Source of the DNA: Bacteriovorax stolpii
Lineage (GTDB): Bacteria; Bdellovibrionota; Bacteriovoracia; Bacteriovoracales; Bacteriovoracaceae
DNA length: 55,439 bases
Assembly: GCA_945860895.1 (NCBI GenBank)
Contig: CAMASK010000010.1
Coordinates: 1-55,439 of the forward strand
Direction: 5' to 3'
Shown here: positions 8,917-17,587 of the stretch, piece by piece
How positions within the stretch are numbered: position 1 is the first letter of the stretch
Layout: the number at the start of each line of letters is the position of its first letter
Program-made: the position numbers and the translations under genes
Notes under the pieces: model-generated
Databases searched by the model: none
Seen by the model: only the letters and a program-made list of their open reading frames with translations
Told to the model about the DNA's origin: nothing

Positions 8917-9096
8917 ATGAATAAGCAAATTACGATAAAACTTAAAAGAAGTGTTATTGGATCTACTGATAAGCAAAAAGCTACAATCAAAGGTCTTGGT
9001 CTTAGAAAAATCAATCACGTTAAAACTCTTGAGAATACTCCGGCAGTTCGTGGAATGATTAAAGCTATGATCACTTGGCTTGAGATTGTTAAATAA
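8917..9096 (+). CDS. rpmD: 50S ribosomal protein L30
   Basis: A 59-residue gene fills the space between rpsE and rplO. The translation contains ITIKLKRSVIGSTDKQKATI and LGLRKINHVKTLENTPAVRG, the L30 fold signature in which the second segment marks the loop after the first helix. L30 is a small protein on the 50S surface. The ATG at 8917 follows AAGG with a short spacer. rplO follows after 12 bases. Length and place are canonical. Confidence 0.94.
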   Translation: MNKQITIKLKRSVIGSTDKQKATIKGLGLRKINHVKTLENTPAVRGMIKAMITWLEIVK

Positions 9097-9108
9097 TAGA
9101 GGATTTAT

Positions 9109-9564
9109 ATGTTAACTTTAACTACATTAAAGAGCCCTAGAGGCACAAACAAAAATACAAAGCGTATCGGTCGTGGTCAGGGTTCTGGCCAAGGTACTCA
9201 AGCTGGTAAGGGTCACAAAGGCCAAAAAGCTCGTTCTGGTGGCGGTATCCGCATCGGTTTCGAGGGTGGTCAAATGCCTCTTTACCGTCGATTACCAAAA
9301 GTAGGTTTCTCTAACGCTCCATTTAAAATTGAATACGCTGTTCTTAATCTTGAGAAGCTAGCTACTAAATTTGAAAATGAAGTAGTAACTCGCGAAACTT
9401 TGATCGATAAAGGCTTTCTTAGCGGTATTAATAAGTCGCTTCCAATTAAAATTTTGGCTAAAGGCGAATTTAATAAGGCTCTTACCTTCAAAGGCATTGA
9501 AAAGTTCTCTGCTAAAGCTTTAGAATTAGTAAAAAAAGCTGGCGGCAAAATAGAGAACGCTTAA
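9109..9564 (+). CDS. rplO: 50S ribosomal protein L15
   Basis: The 151-residue protein has the glycine-rich basic N-terminal region GRGQGSGQGTQAGKGHKGQK, then GFEGGQMPLYRRLPKVGF, both diagnostic of L15. L15 is a late-assembly protein that threads into 23S rRNA. It is the last ribosomal gene before secY, as in most bacteria. secY follows after 26 bases. Confidence 0.97.
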   Translation: MLTLTTLKSPRGTNKNTKRIGRGQGSGQGTQAGKGHKGQKARSGGGIRIGFEGGQMPLYRRLPKVGFSNAPFKIEYAVLNLEKLATKFENEVVTRETLIDKGFLSGINKSLPIKILAKGEFNKALTFKGIEKFSAKALELVKKAGGKIENA

Positions 9565-9590
9565 TTGCTTAATTAAGGAAGGATACAAGG

Positions 9591-10916
9591 ATGTCATCGA
9601 ACGCGAACGTATCTAAGTTAGAAGAACTTAAAAAAAGAGTTTTCTTCACGATATTGATGTTAGGAGTTTACAGGGTTGCAACTCAAGTTCCTACTCCAGG
9701 AGTTGACGGAGCTGCCCTATCTTCTTTTTTTGATGGTATGAAAGGATCACTTTTCAGTGTCTTTAATACTTTTAGTGGTGGAGCTCTTGAGCGTTTCTCT
9801 GTACTCGCCCTTGGAATCATGCCTTACATCACTTCTTCTATTATCTTCAGTCTCCTTTCTTATTCCATCCCAGCTTTGGGTGAGTTGCAGAAAGAGCCAG
9901 ATGGTCATAAAAAAATCGCTCAATATACAAGATACGCAACTGTTCTTCTTTGTTTCTTTCAAGGTTACGGTTTATCTGTGGGTCTTGAAAACATCAGAAG
10001 TCCAAATGGTTTACCAGTAGTTATTGATCCAGGTATGTCGTTCAGACTTTTAACTGTTATCAGTTTGACTGCTGGGACGATGTTCGTAATGTGGCTGGGT
10101 GAGCAGATTACTGAAAGAGGTATCGGAAACGGTATTTCTCTTATTATCTTTGCTGGTATTGCTGCCGGAATTCCAAGTGGAATCCGCGATACATTCTCTT
10201 TATTGCAAAACGGAGAGATGAGTATCGTGAACCTTCTTATGGTTGTTGGGATCATGCTGGTTTCTTTCTGGTTCATTATTTATGTTGAAAGAGCCTTTAG
10301 AAAGGTACCTGTTCAATATGCTAAACGTGTTGTTAATAACCGTGTATTTGGTGGACAGTCTTCGCACTTGCCAATCAAAGTAAATATTTCTGGGGTTATG
10401 CCTCCAATTTTTGCTTCTGCGCTTTTGGGTTTTCCCACTACAATTTCTCAGTTCATTCCCGCAGACAGTCCTGTGAAGGCATATTTTACAAATATTGAGC
10501 AGCTCTTCTATCCGGGAAAAATGCTTTATAATTTAACTTTTATAGGTCTGATTATTTTCTTTGCTTACTTCTATTCTACTATTCAGTTTAAGACTGATGA
10601 CGTGTCTGAGTCGCTCAAGAAAAACGGTGGTTTTATTCCTGGTATTCGTCCTGGAGACCAGACTGCGGATTTTTTAAATCAAGTAATTAGTCGTCTAACT
10701 TTGGTTGGCGCTATATATGTGGCTGCAATTTGTATTATGCCTTCGATTCTCTTCAACTACGCTAAAGTGCCTTTCTATTTTGGTGGAACGTCTCTTTTGA
10801 TCTTGGTTGGGGTTGCGATTGACACAATGGCGCAAGCTGAAAGTTTCATGATCTCTCAACGACTAGATACTGCTTACAAAGTTAAGGGCAAATATTCAGG
10901 CGTGAAGAGGTTTTAA
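9591..10916 (+). CDS. secY: Protein translocase subunit SecY
   Basis: The 441-residue polytopic membrane protein has SecY landmarks: TPGVDGAALSSFF near the plug region, the MPYITSSIIFSLL segment, GIGNGISLIIFAGI, and GIRPGDQTADFLNQVISRLT at about residue 350. SecY forms the protein-conducting channel with SecE and SecG. About ten hydrophobic segments can be seen. It keeps the usual place after rplO. adk follows after three bases, which suggests coupled translation. Confidence 0.97.
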   Translation: MSSNANVSKLEELKKRVFFTILMLGVYRVATQVPTPGVDGAALSSFFDGMKGSLFSVFNTFSGGALERFSVLALGIMPYITSSIIFSLLSYSIPALGELQKEPDGHKKIAQYTRYATVLLCFFQGYGLSVGLENIRSPNGLPVVIDPGMSFRLLTVISLTAGTMFVMWLGEQITERGIGNGISLIIFAGIAAGIPSGIRDTFSLLQNGEMSIVNLLMVVGIMLVSFWFIIYVERAFRKVPVQYAKRVVNNRVFGGQSSHLPIKVNISGVMPPIFASALLGFPTTISQFIPADSPVKAYFTNIEQLFYPGKMLYNLTFIGLIIFFAYFYSTIQFKTDDVSESLKKNGGFIPGIRPGDQTADFLNQVISRLTLVGAIYVAAICIMPSILFNYAKVPFYFGGTSLLILVGVAIDTMAQAESFMISQRLDTAYKVKGKYSGVKRF

Positions 10917-10919
10917 TTA

Positions 10920-11555
10920 ATGAAATCGCATTTGATTTTCATTGGAGCGCCAGGTTCAGGCAAAGGAACTCAGGCAAGTAAGCTTGTGGCCGATAAAGGC
11001 TTCAAGCACATCTCCACGGGAGATCTATTAAGAGCAGAGATTGCAAAAAAATCTGCGTTGGGAATCGAAGTAAAGCAAGTAATGGATGAAGGAAAACTTG
11101 TATCGGATGATCTAGTTATTCGTCTTCTCCAGGCAAATATTGATCTAAATGCCTCGCAGTATATTTTTGATGGTTATCCTCGTAATTTAGCCCAGGCGCA
11201 AACCTTGGATAAAGAAGTGCTAAAAGGATATCCTGCGACAAGTGTATATTTTGAAATCAATACTACTAAGCTTGTTGAGCGATTAACAAACCGTAGGACA
11301 TGTAAAGATTGTGGTGCTATATATAATCTGATTTCAAAGAATCCTAAGGTAATAGGCACGTGTGACCAGTGCGGCGGTACTAACCTCGTACAAAGAGCTG
11401 ATGATCATGAAGACGTCATCAAGAACCGTTTAAAGGTTTTTCAAGAGACGATTGATCCAGTTTTGAAGTACTACCAAGATCTAGGTCGTTTGATGAAGAT
11501 TAATGCGGAACAGGCGCCAGATGAGATTTTTAAAATGATCTCGTCAAAACTGTGA
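10920..11555 (+). CDS. adk: Adenylate kinase, zinc-type LID
   Basis: The 211-residue enzyme interconverts ATP plus AMP and 2 ADP. The P-loop GAPGSGKGTQA is at residues 9-19, the AMP-binding region FKHISTGDLLRAE follows, and FDGYPRNLAQA carries the DGYPR/DGFPR motif. The LID domain has two CxxC pairs (CKDC and CDQC), so it is the metal-binding form. It lies three bases after secY, as in many bacteria. The usual next gene, map, is absent. Confidence 0.97.
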   Translation: MKSHLIFIGAPGSGKGTQASKLVADKGFKHISTGDLLRAEIAKKSALGIEVKQVMDEGKLVSDDLVIRLLQANIDLNASQYIFDGYPRNLAQAQTLDKEVLKGYPATSVYFEINTTKLVERLTNRRTCKDCGAIYNLISKNPKVIGTCDQCGGTNLVQRADDHEDVIKNRLKVFQETIDPVLKYYQDLGRLMKINAEQAPDEIFKMISSKL

Positions 11556-11574
11556 CGTTTTAGAATTTATATTA

Positions 11575-11603
11575 TTGTCTTATAGTTTTTATTTTTATAT
11601 AAG
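11575..11603 (+). promoter_or_regulatory. Candidate promoter for infA and the alpha cluster
   Basis: TTGTCT at 11575-11580 and TATAAG at 11598-11603 are separated by exactly 17 bases, a good match to a vegetative promoter. They lie in the only long gap (71 bases) between adk and infA. A start near 11610 would leave a short leader before infA. Confidence 0.5.
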
Positions 11604-11626
11604 GTCACTTACTTTTTAAGGAAGGC

Positions 11627-11851
11627 ATGGCTGAGTCTACTGACACAATAGAAGTGGAAGGAGAAGTTCTAGAACTTTTACCTAATACACGTTTTAGAGT
11701 AAAACTTCCCAATGGGCATGTGGTTTTAGCACATATCAGTGGGAAGATGAGAATGAATTTTATCAAAATTCTACCTGGTGATAAGGTAGTAATTGAGATT
11801 AGTAAATATGACCTGGATAAAGGTCGAATCATTTTTAGAAGCAAGGGTTAA
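11627..11851 (+). CDS. infA: Translation initiation factor IF-1
   Basis: The 74-residue OB-fold protein contains [20 protein letters not shown] and [19 protein letters not shown], both diagnostic of IF-1. IF-1 binds the A site of the 30S subunit during initiation. The ATG is preceded by AAGGAAGG. rpmJ follows after four bases. It starts the second half of the cluster, possibly from its own promoter at 11575-11603. Confidence 0.97.
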   Translation: MAESTDTIEVEGEVLELLPNTRFRVKLPNGHVVLAHISGKMRMNFIKILPGDKVVIEISKYDLDKGRIIFRSKG

Positions 11852-11855
11852 TATT

Positions 11856-11972
11856 ATGAAAGTAAGATCGTCGGTAAAACCAATCTGTAAAGACTGTAAA
11901 GTCGTAAAACGCCAAGGTGTTTTACGTGTTATTTGTAAAGTAAATCCAAAACACAAACAGAAACAAGGCTAG
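11856..11972 (+). CDS. rpmJ: 50S ribosomal protein L36 (zinc form)
   Basis: A 38-residue gene lies between infA and rpsM. The peptide has [17 protein letters not shown] and then a third cysteine and a histidine (C11, C14, C27, H33), the zinc-binding set of the C+ form of L36. It is the smallest 50S protein and among the last to be added. It starts four bases after infA and precedes rpsM by 12. Confidence 0.95.
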   Translation: MKVRSSVKPICKDCKVVKRQGVLRVICKVNPKHKQKQG

Positions 11973-11984
11973 TAGGGGAAACAT

Positions 11985-12365
11985 ATGGCACGTTTATTAG
12001 GTGTAGACTTACCAAGAAACAAAGCAATCAAAATTGCTCTTCGTTCAATCTATGGTGTGGGTCCAAAAGTTGCGGTTAATATTCTTACGAAAGTAGGAAT
12101 TGACCTTGAGACAAGCTCTAACGATATTTCAGAGGAACAAGTACAAGCTATTCGTGCTGCTCTTGATGAATATACTGTTGAGGGTGATCTTCGTCGTGAA
12201 GTAGCTCTAAATATCAAGCGTCTTAAAGACCTTGGTTGTTACCGTGGAATTCGTCACCGTAAGGGTCTTCCTGTTCGTGGACAGCGTACGCATACAAATG
12301 CTCGCACACGTAAGGGCCCTGCTGTTGCGATTGCAGGTAAAAAATCTATCAAAGCAATGAAATAA
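11985..12365 (+). CDS. rpsM: 30S ribosomal protein S13
   Basis: The 126-residue protein starts [20 protein letters not shown] and has the basic C-terminus [19 protein letters not shown], both typical of S13. S13 lies at the top of the 30S head, contacts S19 and bridges to the 50S subunit. It lies in the alpha part of the cluster, 16 bases before rpsK. Confidence 0.97.
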   Translation: MARLLGVDLPRNKAIKIALRSIYGVGPKVAVNILTKVGIDLETSSNDISEEQVQAIRAALDEYTVEGDLRREVALNIKRLKDLGCYRGIRHRKGLPVRGQRTHTNARTRKGPAVAIAGKKSIKAMK

Positions 12366-12381
12366 TTTAAGGTAGGAACAT

Positions 12382-12807
12382 ATGGCTACAACTAATGCAC
12401 AAGCAGCTCAGACAAAATCAACTGGTGGCGCTAAGTCTGCTAAGAAAAAAGTAAGAAAAAACCTCAATCACGGTGTTTGTCATATCCATGCATCTTTCAA
12501 CAACACAATTGTTACAATCAGCGATGCTGACGGTAATGCTGTTGCTTGGGCAAGTGCTGGTGGACTAGGTTTTCGTGGTTCTAAAAAATCGACTCCATTT
12601 GCTGCTCAAGTTGCCTCACAAGAAGCTGCTAGAAAAGCTTCTGAATGTGGTTTGATGTCTGTAGATGTTAAAGTTAAAGGCCCAGGTGCTGGTCGTGAAA
12701 ACGCAATCCGTGCACTTCTAGCTGCCGGACTGAGAATTACTTCAGTTGCAGATATGAGCCCGATGCCTCATAACGGCTGTCGCGCTCCAAAGAGAAGAAG
12801 AGTTTAA
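12382..12807 (+). CDS. rpsK: 30S ribosomal protein S11
   Basis: The 141-residue protein has [34 protein letters not shown] and the C-terminal [13 protein letters not shown], all diagnostic of S11. S11 sits on the 30S platform near the mRNA exit. The N-terminal 25 residues form an Ala/Lys-rich lead, slightly longer than usual. The next gene is rpoA, after 38 bases. The rpsD gene normally found here is missing. Confidence 0.97.
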   Translation: MATTNAQAAQTKSTGGAKSAKKKVRKNLNHGVCHIHASFNNTIVTISDADGNAVAWASAGGLGFRGSKKSTPFAAQVASQEAARKASECGLMSVDVKVKGPGAGRENAIRALLAAGLRITSVADMSPMPHNGCRAPKRRRV

Positions 12808-12845
12808 GCGTTTTTTACGTTCCACTGTTTTATTAGGAGTTTTTA

Positions 12846-13862
12846 ATGAATTCATACATGAATAAAAATTGGGCTGGCATGATTCGTCCTGCAGCTCTTG
12901 AAGTTGATACTGAAGGTCTTAAGTCTAACTACGGTAAATTCACAGCTAAGCCGCTTGAGCGCGGCTACGGACTTACTCTTGGTAACTCTTTAAGACGAGT
13001 ACTTCTATCTTCACTGCAAGGTGCAGGGATCGTTGCTGTTAAAGTTGACGGTGTTGACCATGAGTTCGGCACAATCAATAACATCAAAGAAGAAGTTTCT
13101 GAAATTATCCTTAACCTTAAAGAAATTCGCTTTAAGATAACTGATAAAGAAGAAGTAACGCTTGTACTTGAAAAGAATTCTGAAGGCGCTGTTAAGGCTT
13201 CAGATATCGAAGAAAGTAACTACGTTAAAGTTCTTAACCCTGAACACGTTATTGCGAACGTCTCTTCTGGCGGATCTATCCGTATGGAATTGAAAATTGC
13301 ACGTGGAAAAGGTTATGTAACTGCACTTGATAATAAAGATTCATTCGATCTTCCGGTTGGATGGATTTATATCGATACTCTTTTCTCCCCTGTTCACCGT
13401 GTGAACTACACTGTGACTAACTCGCGTGTTGGTAAGAGAACTGATTACGATAAACTTACTCTTGAAGTTTGGACTAACGCAGGAATTGATCCAGTAGATG
13501 CTGTTGCGATCTCTGCGAAAATTCTTCGTGATCAGCTTTCTGTGTTCCTTAACTTTGAAGATAAGGATGCTCCAGCTGAAGTTAAGCCTACTGCCGTTAC
13601 TGGTGGTGCTGGTGTTGCAAACGAAGCGCTTCTTAAACCAGTTTCAGAACTTGAGCTTTCAGTTCGTTCAGCTAACTGTTTACAGAATGCTAATATTAAA
13701 TATATTTACGAACTCGTATCTAAGACTGAAGGCGAAATGCTTAGAACTAAGAACTTTGGCCGTAAATCTTTGAATGAAATCAAAGAGATTCTTTCAGGCA
13801 TGGGCTTAGGTCTTGGTATGAAAGTCGACAACATTATGAAACAGGTTCAGCACGCTGATTAA
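12846..13862 (+). CDS. rpoA: DNA-directed RNA polymerase alpha subunit
   Basis: The 338-residue protein has an N-terminal assembly domain (about residues 1-240) with [20 protein letters not shown]. After a linker, the C-terminal domain (about 262-330) shows [17 protein letters not shown] and [16 protein letters not shown], the helices that bind UP elements and activators. The ATG at 12846 has AGGAG upstream. It lies between rpsK and rplQ as in most bacteria. Confidence 0.98.
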   Translation: MNSYMNKNWAGMIRPAALEVDTEGLKSNYGKFTAKPLERGYGLTLGNSLRRVLLSSLQGAGIVAVKVDGVDHEFGTINNIKEEVSEIILNLKEIRFKITDKEEVTLVLEKNSEGAVKASDIEESNYVKVLNPEHVIANVSSGGSIRMELKIARGKGYVTALDNKDSFDLPVGWIYIDTLFSPVHRVNYTVTNSRVGKRTDYDKLTLEVWTNAGIDPVDAVAISAKILRDQLSVFLNFEDKDAPAEVKPTAVTGGAGVANEALLKPVSELELSVRSANCLQNANIKYIYELVSKTEGEMLRTKNFGRKSLNEIKEILSGMGLGLGMKVDNIMKQVQHAD

Positions 13863-13887
13863 GAAGCGTTCTTTTTAGGAGAATTTT

Positions 13888-14244
13888 ATGAGACACGGTT
13901 GCCACAAATATAAATTAGGTGTTAAGCCTCAGCACAGAAAAGCTTTGGTTCAAAATCTTTCTATCGAGCTAATCACTCATGGTCAGATCAAAACTACTGA
14001 AACAAAAGCTAAAGCGATCAAACCTATGGTTGAAAAGCTTGTAACTCTTGCTAAGAACGACACGATTGCAAATCGTCGTCTGGCTTTCACTAAATTGAAT
14101 AATAAAGAAGCTGTGAAAGCTCTTTTCGAAAACGTTGCTCCAAAATTCAAGCAACGTCCAGGTGGATACACTCGTATTCTTAAAGTGGCTGAAGGCCGCC
14201 TTGGTGATGGTGCTAAAGAAGCATACATCGCGTTCGTTGAATAA
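13888..14244 (+). CDS. rplQ: 50S ribosomal protein L17
   Basis: The 118-residue protein has the L17 start MRHGCHKYKLGVKPQHRKAL and the C-terminal GYTRILKVAEGRLGDGAKEA. L17 lies near the tunnel exit on the 50S surface. AGGAG precedes the ATG. It is the last gene of the ribosomal block and is followed 25 bases later by a strong terminator. Confidence 0.97.
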   Translation: MRHGCHKYKLGVKPQHRKALVQNLSIELITHGQIKTTETKAKAIKPMVEKLVTLAKNDTIANRRLAFTKLNNKEAVKALFENVAPKFKQRPGGYTRILKVAEGRLGDGAKEAYIAFVE

Positions 14245-14269
14245 TTAGAGAAAATCTAAAAAAGTAGAA

Positions 14270-14296
14270 AACCTTCCTTCGGGAAGGTTTTTTTTT
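14270..14296 (+). terminator. Strong intrinsic terminator after rplQ (UUCG loop)
   Basis: AACCTTCC and GGAAGGTT form an eight-pair stem closed by a TTCG tetraloop, with extra A-T pairs and a run of nine T's. This ends the ribosomal operon. The 3' arm GGAAGG (14282-14287) is also the only Shine-Dalgarno-like sequence ahead of the next gene. Confidence 0.95.
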
Positions 14297-14300
14297 GCCT

Positions 14301-14885
14301 ATGATTTATAGAATTATTGCCATTATTGCCCTTATTGTTGCCACTATTGGTTATTCTCTTTATACAAAGAGAACGCTTGAATCAAATCTTGTTTCCGATG
14401 AGCAAAAAGTTGAAGCTGTCCTTGAGAAGCTTCCGACGAATGCAGTATTTCAAACTCTAGATAACCAAATTATCAATTTAGACGAATTATTTAGGATTGA
14501 GACAATAGACCTTCTGGTTGTACATTATTGGGGCACTTGGTGTGCTCCATGTGAAGCTGAGCTTCCCGAACTATTATCGTTTATAGAGCAATTTGAGAGG
14601 TCACCAAACGTAAAATTTTTATTGATCGCTACTAACGATGAAGTAATTAAAATTAAAAAGTATCTCAAGACATTGAAGATTCCAGAAAAGGGAATGATTT
14701 ATTGGTTGTTAGATAATAAAAACGTTCATCGAGAACTGTTTGGCACTACCCGGGTTCCAGAAACCTTTGTGTTTTCTTCGGATAAAACGACGCTTCGTAA
14801 ATTTATTGGTCCTCAAGAATGGACTAAGCCATTGTTTTTCCAGTCTTTTAATGAGCTTATGCAAATAAGTACCAAAAAATTGTAA
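14301..14885 (+). CDS. Membrane-anchored thioredoxin-like (TlpA-type) protein
   Basis: The 194-residue protein starts with a hydrophobic segment (about residues 3-19) that should anchor it in the inner membrane with the rest outside the cytoplasm. The thioredoxin fold follows, with the redox motif WGTWCAPCEAELPEL (CAPC near residue 85) and a later cis-proline region TRVPETFVF. Such proteins reduce or exchange disulfides in the cell envelope, for example in cytochrome c maturation; the partner here is unknown. The ATG at 14301 is preferred, but a TTG at 14295 has better spacing (seven bases) from GGAAGG in the terminator arm. No separate promoter was seen. Confidence 0.85.
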   Translation: MIYRIIAIIALIVATIGYSLYTKRTLESNLVSDEQKVEAVLEKLPTNAVFQTLDNQIINLDELFRIETIDLLVVHYWGTWCAPCEAELPELLSFIEQFERSPNVKFLLIATNDEVIKIKKYLKTLKIPEKGMIYWLLDNKNVHRELFGTTRVPETFVFSSDKTTLRKFIGPQEWTKPLFFQSFNELMQISTKKL

Positions 14886-14961
14886 ATAAATTCCTCACTT
14901 CCTCAAAACCCCAGTCAAGAATTCCAACAAAGTGCCGATAAGTTAGACGATTTAAAAAAGT

Positions 14962-14982
14962 AATGTTCATAGAATGGACATT
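14962..14982. promoter_or_regulatory. Imperfect inverted repeat before the sigma-54 activator gene
   Basis: AATGTTC at 14962-14968 and GGACATT at 14976-14982 match as an inverted repeat at six of seven positions, around a seven-base centre. It lies about ten bases before the Shine-Dalgarno sequence of the gene starting at 15003. It could be an operator for autoregulation. This is inference from position and symmetry only. Confidence 0.3.
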
Positions 14983-15002
14983 TGTTCGAGAGGAGAGGCA
15001 TC

Positions 15003-16607
15003 ATGATTGATTGGAAATCGATAAAAGAATTACACGTTAATAAGAAGCTCGAGCAGATTATCGGTGGCTGGTATGGCTTGGATATTTTCTACGCCGATGA
15101 GCAGGGCAGAGTGCAGTTTATTCAGCAATCTGATTATCCTTATAAATCACCCTTTTTCAAACTTCAGATGTCGCAAGGCTTTGGTCATGACTGGCTTGAA
15201 GCAGATGTCGAAAAAGTATTCGAAACTTTCGCAAATCAAAGCCAAGATTGGGTAGAGTTTGAATCATTTTTTCCACAAGCTTATGGGTACGCTCATAAAG
15301 TGGTTGTGGATGGGGATGTTCATGGATCAATTTTCGCTTATCCATATTTCAAAGACACATGTACTTCGGAAGATGTCGAAAAAGTAGTCAAAAAAATGAG
15401 CGAGTGTGGCGTTTCTGAACAAGATGCACGCAATGCTGTTTCCAAGATGAAGAAATTTTCTGACAAAGAATTCGACAAAATGCGTGAGCTCGTTGGAATT
15501 GTCGCGGAAGAAGTTGCGACTTTCCACTCTGAGATTTCTAAGCGTGAGTCACGCATAATGGATCTTAATTCTGAATTGAGTAATAAATATCGTTATCATA
15601 ACCTGATTGGTAAATCGAAGAAGATGCAACAGGTTTATCATTTATTATCAAAAGTTTCAGGATCCGAATCAACTATTTTGATTCAGGGTGAAAACGGAAC
15701 AGGAAAAGAAATGGTAGCGAAAGCAATTCATTATAATTCGACCAGAAAAGATTCTGTTTTTATGGCCGTAAACTGTTCAGCTTTCAATGATAACCTTTTA
15801 GACTCAGAACTATTTGGTCACGTTAAAGGCTCATTTACGGGTGCAGTGAAAGATAAGAAAGGTGTATTTGAAGTTGCGAATGGGGGAACTCTTTTCCTAG
15901 ATGAAATTGGTGATACCTCGCCATCTATGCAAGTAAAACTTCTTCGTATTCTTCAGGAAGGGACTTACATGCAAGTGGGTGCAACAACTCCAAAAAAGGT
16001 AAACGTTCGAGTTATCGCAGCTACGAACAAACCACTTAAAGAGATGATTGCAAAGGGAGAGTTCAGAGAAGATCTTTATTACAGAATTAATGTGATTAAC
16101 GTGGCTCTTCCAAGCTTAAAGGAACGTCAGGAAGATATTCCTATTCTGATGGACTATTTTATCCAAAAGCGTTGTGAGGAAGCTGGTAAGCCACTTAAGA
16201 CTTTCTCTAAGAAATGTCTTGAGAAAATGCTTGATCATACATGGCCAGGTAACGTTCGTGAACTTCAAAATGAAGTTGAGCGTTTAGTAGTTCTTGCAGG
16301 GGAAGAAAAAACGATTACTCCGGACATGCTGAGTTCAAGAATTCTTGAAAGCAGTGAAGGTGGTCACTTAGGTGGCAGTCATTCATCAAGTGGTGGTAGC
16401 TTTCTAAAAGGTGTAAATACCAATGGTTCATTGAAAGAGGCTTTGGAGGAATTGGAAATACTGATGATCCGTGAAGGTCTTAAACGTTGTGGGTTCAATA
16501 AGTCGAAACTGGCAAAAGAATTAGGGATTTCGCGTGCTGGATTGATTATGAAAGTAGATAAATATGGATTAGACAAAAGAGCGCAAAAACGCGCCGTTGG
16601 CGAATAA
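15003..16607 (+). CDS. Sigma-54-dependent transcriptional activator (NtrC family)
   Basis: The 534-residue protein starts at the ATG with AGGAGAGG upstream. Residues 1 to about 180 form a sensory region of unrecognised type; no receiver aspartate pattern was seen. The AAA+ domain follows: Walker A GENGTGKE at 229-236, the sigma-54 contact loop GSFTGA at 276-281 (a known variant of GAFTGA), Walker B GGTLFLDEIGD at 294-304. A Fis-type helix-turn-helix ends the protein (NKSKLAKELGISRAGL). Such proteins hydrolyse ATP to open sigma-54 promoters. A Ser/Gly-rich linker sits before the DNA-binding part. Target genes are not visible. Confidence 0.92.
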   Translation: MIDWKSIKELHVNKKLEQIIGGWYGLDIFYADEQGRVQFIQQSDYPYKSPFFKLQMSQGFGHDWLEADVEKVFETFANQSQDWVEFESFFPQAYGYAHKVVVDGDVHGSIFAYPYFKDTCTSEDVEKVVKKMSECGVSEQDARNAVSKMKKFSDKEFDKMRELVGIVAEEVATFHSEISKRESRIMDLNSELSNKYRYHNLIGKSKKMQQVYHLLSKVSGSESTILIQGENGTGKEMVAKAIHYNSTRKDSVFMAVNCSAFNDNLLDSELFGHVKGSFTGAVKDKKGVFEVANGGTLFLDEIGDTSPSMQVKLLRILQEGTYMQVGATTPKKVNVRVIAATNKPLKEMIAKGEFREDLYYRINVINVALPSLKERQEDIPILMDYFIQKRCEEAGKPLKTFSKKCLEKMLDHTWPGNVRELQNEVERLVVLAGEEKTITPDMLSSRILESSEGGHLGGSHSSSGGSFLKGVNTNGSLKEALEELEILMIREGLKRCGFNKSKLAKELGISRAGLIMKVDKYGLDKRAQKRAVGE

Positions 16608-16640
16608 AGAACACCCCTCTTTAAGAGGGGTGTTCTTTTA
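16606..16640. terminator. Bidirectional intrinsic terminator
   Basis: AGAACACCCCTCTT and its exact complement AAGAGGGGTGTTCT form a long stem with A's before and T's after. It serves the activator gene on the plus strand and probably the convergent gene (16737-17441) on the minus strand. Confidence 0.95.
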
Positions 16641-16736
16641 CCTAGTCACTTCAGTCGAAGAGATTCTGACTATCATAATCTTAAAAAAACAACTCATCTG
16701 AATTGAGGGTTTATGAATATTGTAATCAATGGTGGC

Positions 16737-17441
16737 CTAGTTCTTTGCCGCCCATTTAATCATACTAGCCGCCATCTCGTTATCTAATCCATCCGTATCA
16801 ATTATATCACCATCGTCATACCACCATTGTGGTGCTTCAGGATGAGTTCCTGTTACGGAAATACGACCCTTACCATAAGTTGTTTCCACACCATTAATCG
16901 CATTAGTCGTTTTATAGCGAGACTTAATAGTCATATTTTGAATTTGTGAATCGGTAAATTGAAACCAGGGTCCACCTTCCCAGTAATGGTATTTTATTCC
17001 ATCTGAAGTAATCATTTTTTCAATCGAAGGATAACCATGAGCGCGACGGAAAACTCTTGTTTTTCCGGGAATGATGCCAAGACCATTAACTGAAGTTTCA
17101 CCAACCTTAGAAGTGGTTAAAAAAGCTCCAGCACAAAATCCCACATAGCCTCCGCCATTCTCAATAAATTTTCTAATCACTTCTCGATTGGCAGCACCCA
17201 TAGCATTTGAAGCTGCTCCGGATTTACCGCCGGGTTGCACCCAAACCTTAGCTGTTTCAAAAAGTGAAGGATCAAAGTTTTCCGGAGTTACAATCATGGG
17301 ATCAAATCCAGCGAGTTTCGTCACATGCACTGCTGCCGTGACACAGTCTTCAACACAAGCACCCGGGCCCCCCCAAATTAATGCATCATGAGCGTGAGTT
17401 AAAGATGAAAAAAGGAGAACGGCAAATAAGTAAATTTTCAT
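16737..17441 (-). CDS. Secreted glutamine-amidotransferase-like protein (BPL_N type)
   Basis: The 234-residue protein has a signal peptide (about residues 1-17, ending THA). The rest resembles the class I amidotransferase-like fold found at the N-terminus of some fungal biotin ligases (BPL_N). Visible features are LIWGGPGACVEDC at about 21-33, VWVQPGGKSG near 67, and the nucleophile-elbow motif GGGYVGFCAGAFLTT with Cys103. The protein should be exported; its substrate is unknown. AGGAGT lies five bases before the ATG. It converges on the sigma-54 activator across a shared terminator. Function beyond the fold is not assigned. Confidence 0.72.
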   Translation of the reverse strand: MKIYLFAVLLFSSLTHAHDALIWGGPGACVEDCVTAAVHVTKLAGFDPMIVTPENFDPSLFETAKVWVQPGGKSGAASNAMGAANREVIRKFIENGGGYVGFCAGAFLTTSKVGETSVNGLGIIPGKTRVFRRAHGYPSIEKMITSDGIKYHYWEGGPWFQFTDSQIQNMTIKSRYKTTNAINGVETTYGKGRISVTGTHPEAPQWWYDDGDIIDTDGLDNEMAASMIKWAAKN

Positions 17442-17529
17442 GAAGACTCCTGGTTATCTTATAATTTTACCTTGAGAGTTTCTTAGAAAAAGAAAGGCAG
17501 AATTTGCTTCATTGGCACAGCGTCATTTC

Positions 17530-17558
17530 TTTACCCGCAAGATGGATAGGGGTATAAC
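17530..17558 (+). promoter_or_regulatory. Candidate promoter of the acyl-CoA carboxylase operon
   Basis: TTTACC at 17530-17535 and TATAAC at 17553-17558 are 17 bases apart. They lie 29 bases before the first start codon in the divergent gap. The -10 box is good and the -35 box only moderate. Confidence 0.45.
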
Positions 17559-17587
17559 CTAAGGATATTTTTTTTAGGAGGACTTTG

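Noticed and set aside
17505-17530. TTGGCAC upstream of the carboxylase operon as a sigma-54 promoter
   Set aside because: The -24 element fits, but the -12 GC is absent at the required distance (TT instead). A vegetative -10 box further down explains the start better.
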